Below are positions 24,778 through 24,832 of a stretch of DNA of 24,832 nt, piece after piece. The stretch spans positions 1-24,832 of the forward strand of contig CALEPT010000244.1 in the NCBI GenBank assembly GCA_937910385.1, in the 5' to 3' direction. The DNA comes from an uncultured Ruminococcus sp. Its GTDB lineage: Bacteria; Bacillota; Clostridia; Oscillospirales; Ruminococcaceae. The position numbers and the translations under genes are program-made. The notes beneath the pieces are model-generated. The model did not search any database and was not told the origin of the DNA. It was given only the letters and a program-made list of their open reading frames with translations. Each line of letters starts with the position of its first letter. The stretch's first letter is position 1.

Positions 24778-24832
<55 letters not shown>

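Overview
The window looks like chromosomal DNA of a gut or rumen Ruminococcus-type Clostridium relative (Oscillospiraceae). Three signs point there: cohesin-like and type I dockerin modules, long polythreonine linkers, and BspA-type leucine-rich repeats. Base composition is moderate and Shine-Dalgarno sites are strong. This placement is inferred from protein style; no rRNA or marker gene is present. Every convincing gene lies on the minus strand, so the island reads from about 24.6 kb down to position 1. No RNA gene, CRISPR array, insertion sequence or phage gene was seen.

Reading in transcription order, block 1 (24584-16903) is a cytoplasmic and membrane phosphothreonine module. It holds a PP2C phosphatase, a protein with three zinc ribbons and a degenerate FHA-like domain, a secreted-side VWA protein with a cytosolic FHA domain, a soluble zinc ribbon-kinase-FHA protein, a second PP2C phosphatase, a zinc ribbon-FHA protein and a multi-pass membrane FHA protein. 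Most are tightly spaced or overlap. A perfect 14-bp hairpin follows the last one. The pair PP2C + zinc ribbon-FHA occurs twice, which suggests internal duplication.

Block 2 (16796-8154) starts with a second multi-pass membrane FHA protein. Three transmembrane kinase-fold proteins follow, each with an N-terminal four-cysteine zinc ribbon and a different ectodomain. One carries a domain resembling an ABC-transporter sugar-binding protein. One carries five PASTA repeats plus a BspA-like leucine-rich module. One is a pseudokinase with four PASTA repeats and a threonine-rich tail.

Block 3 (7790-1) follows a 363-bp intergenic stretch rich in inverted repeats. It encodes a membrane-anchored VWA-metzincin protease with a cytosolic FHA domain. 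Next comes a 1423-residue secreted LRR-cohesin-dockerin protein. The last gene, cut by the window edge, starts with a signal peptide and a near-identical cohesin-like domain.

Taken together, the window encodes three probably active Ser/Thr kinases, one pseudokinase, two PP2C phosphatases and seven FHA or FHA-like domains. At least five proteins combine an extracellular sensor or effector with a cytosolic kinase or FHA domain. My reading, which is inference, is a signalling system that links sensing of cell wall, glycan or surface state to a cellulosome-like surface assembly through threonine phosphorylation and FHA docking. A recurring x-T-[VI]-x-hydrophobic motif in the cytosolic linkers of four proteins offers candidate phosphosites. 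No secretion-system core gene (EssC, WXG100, T6SS) is visible here.
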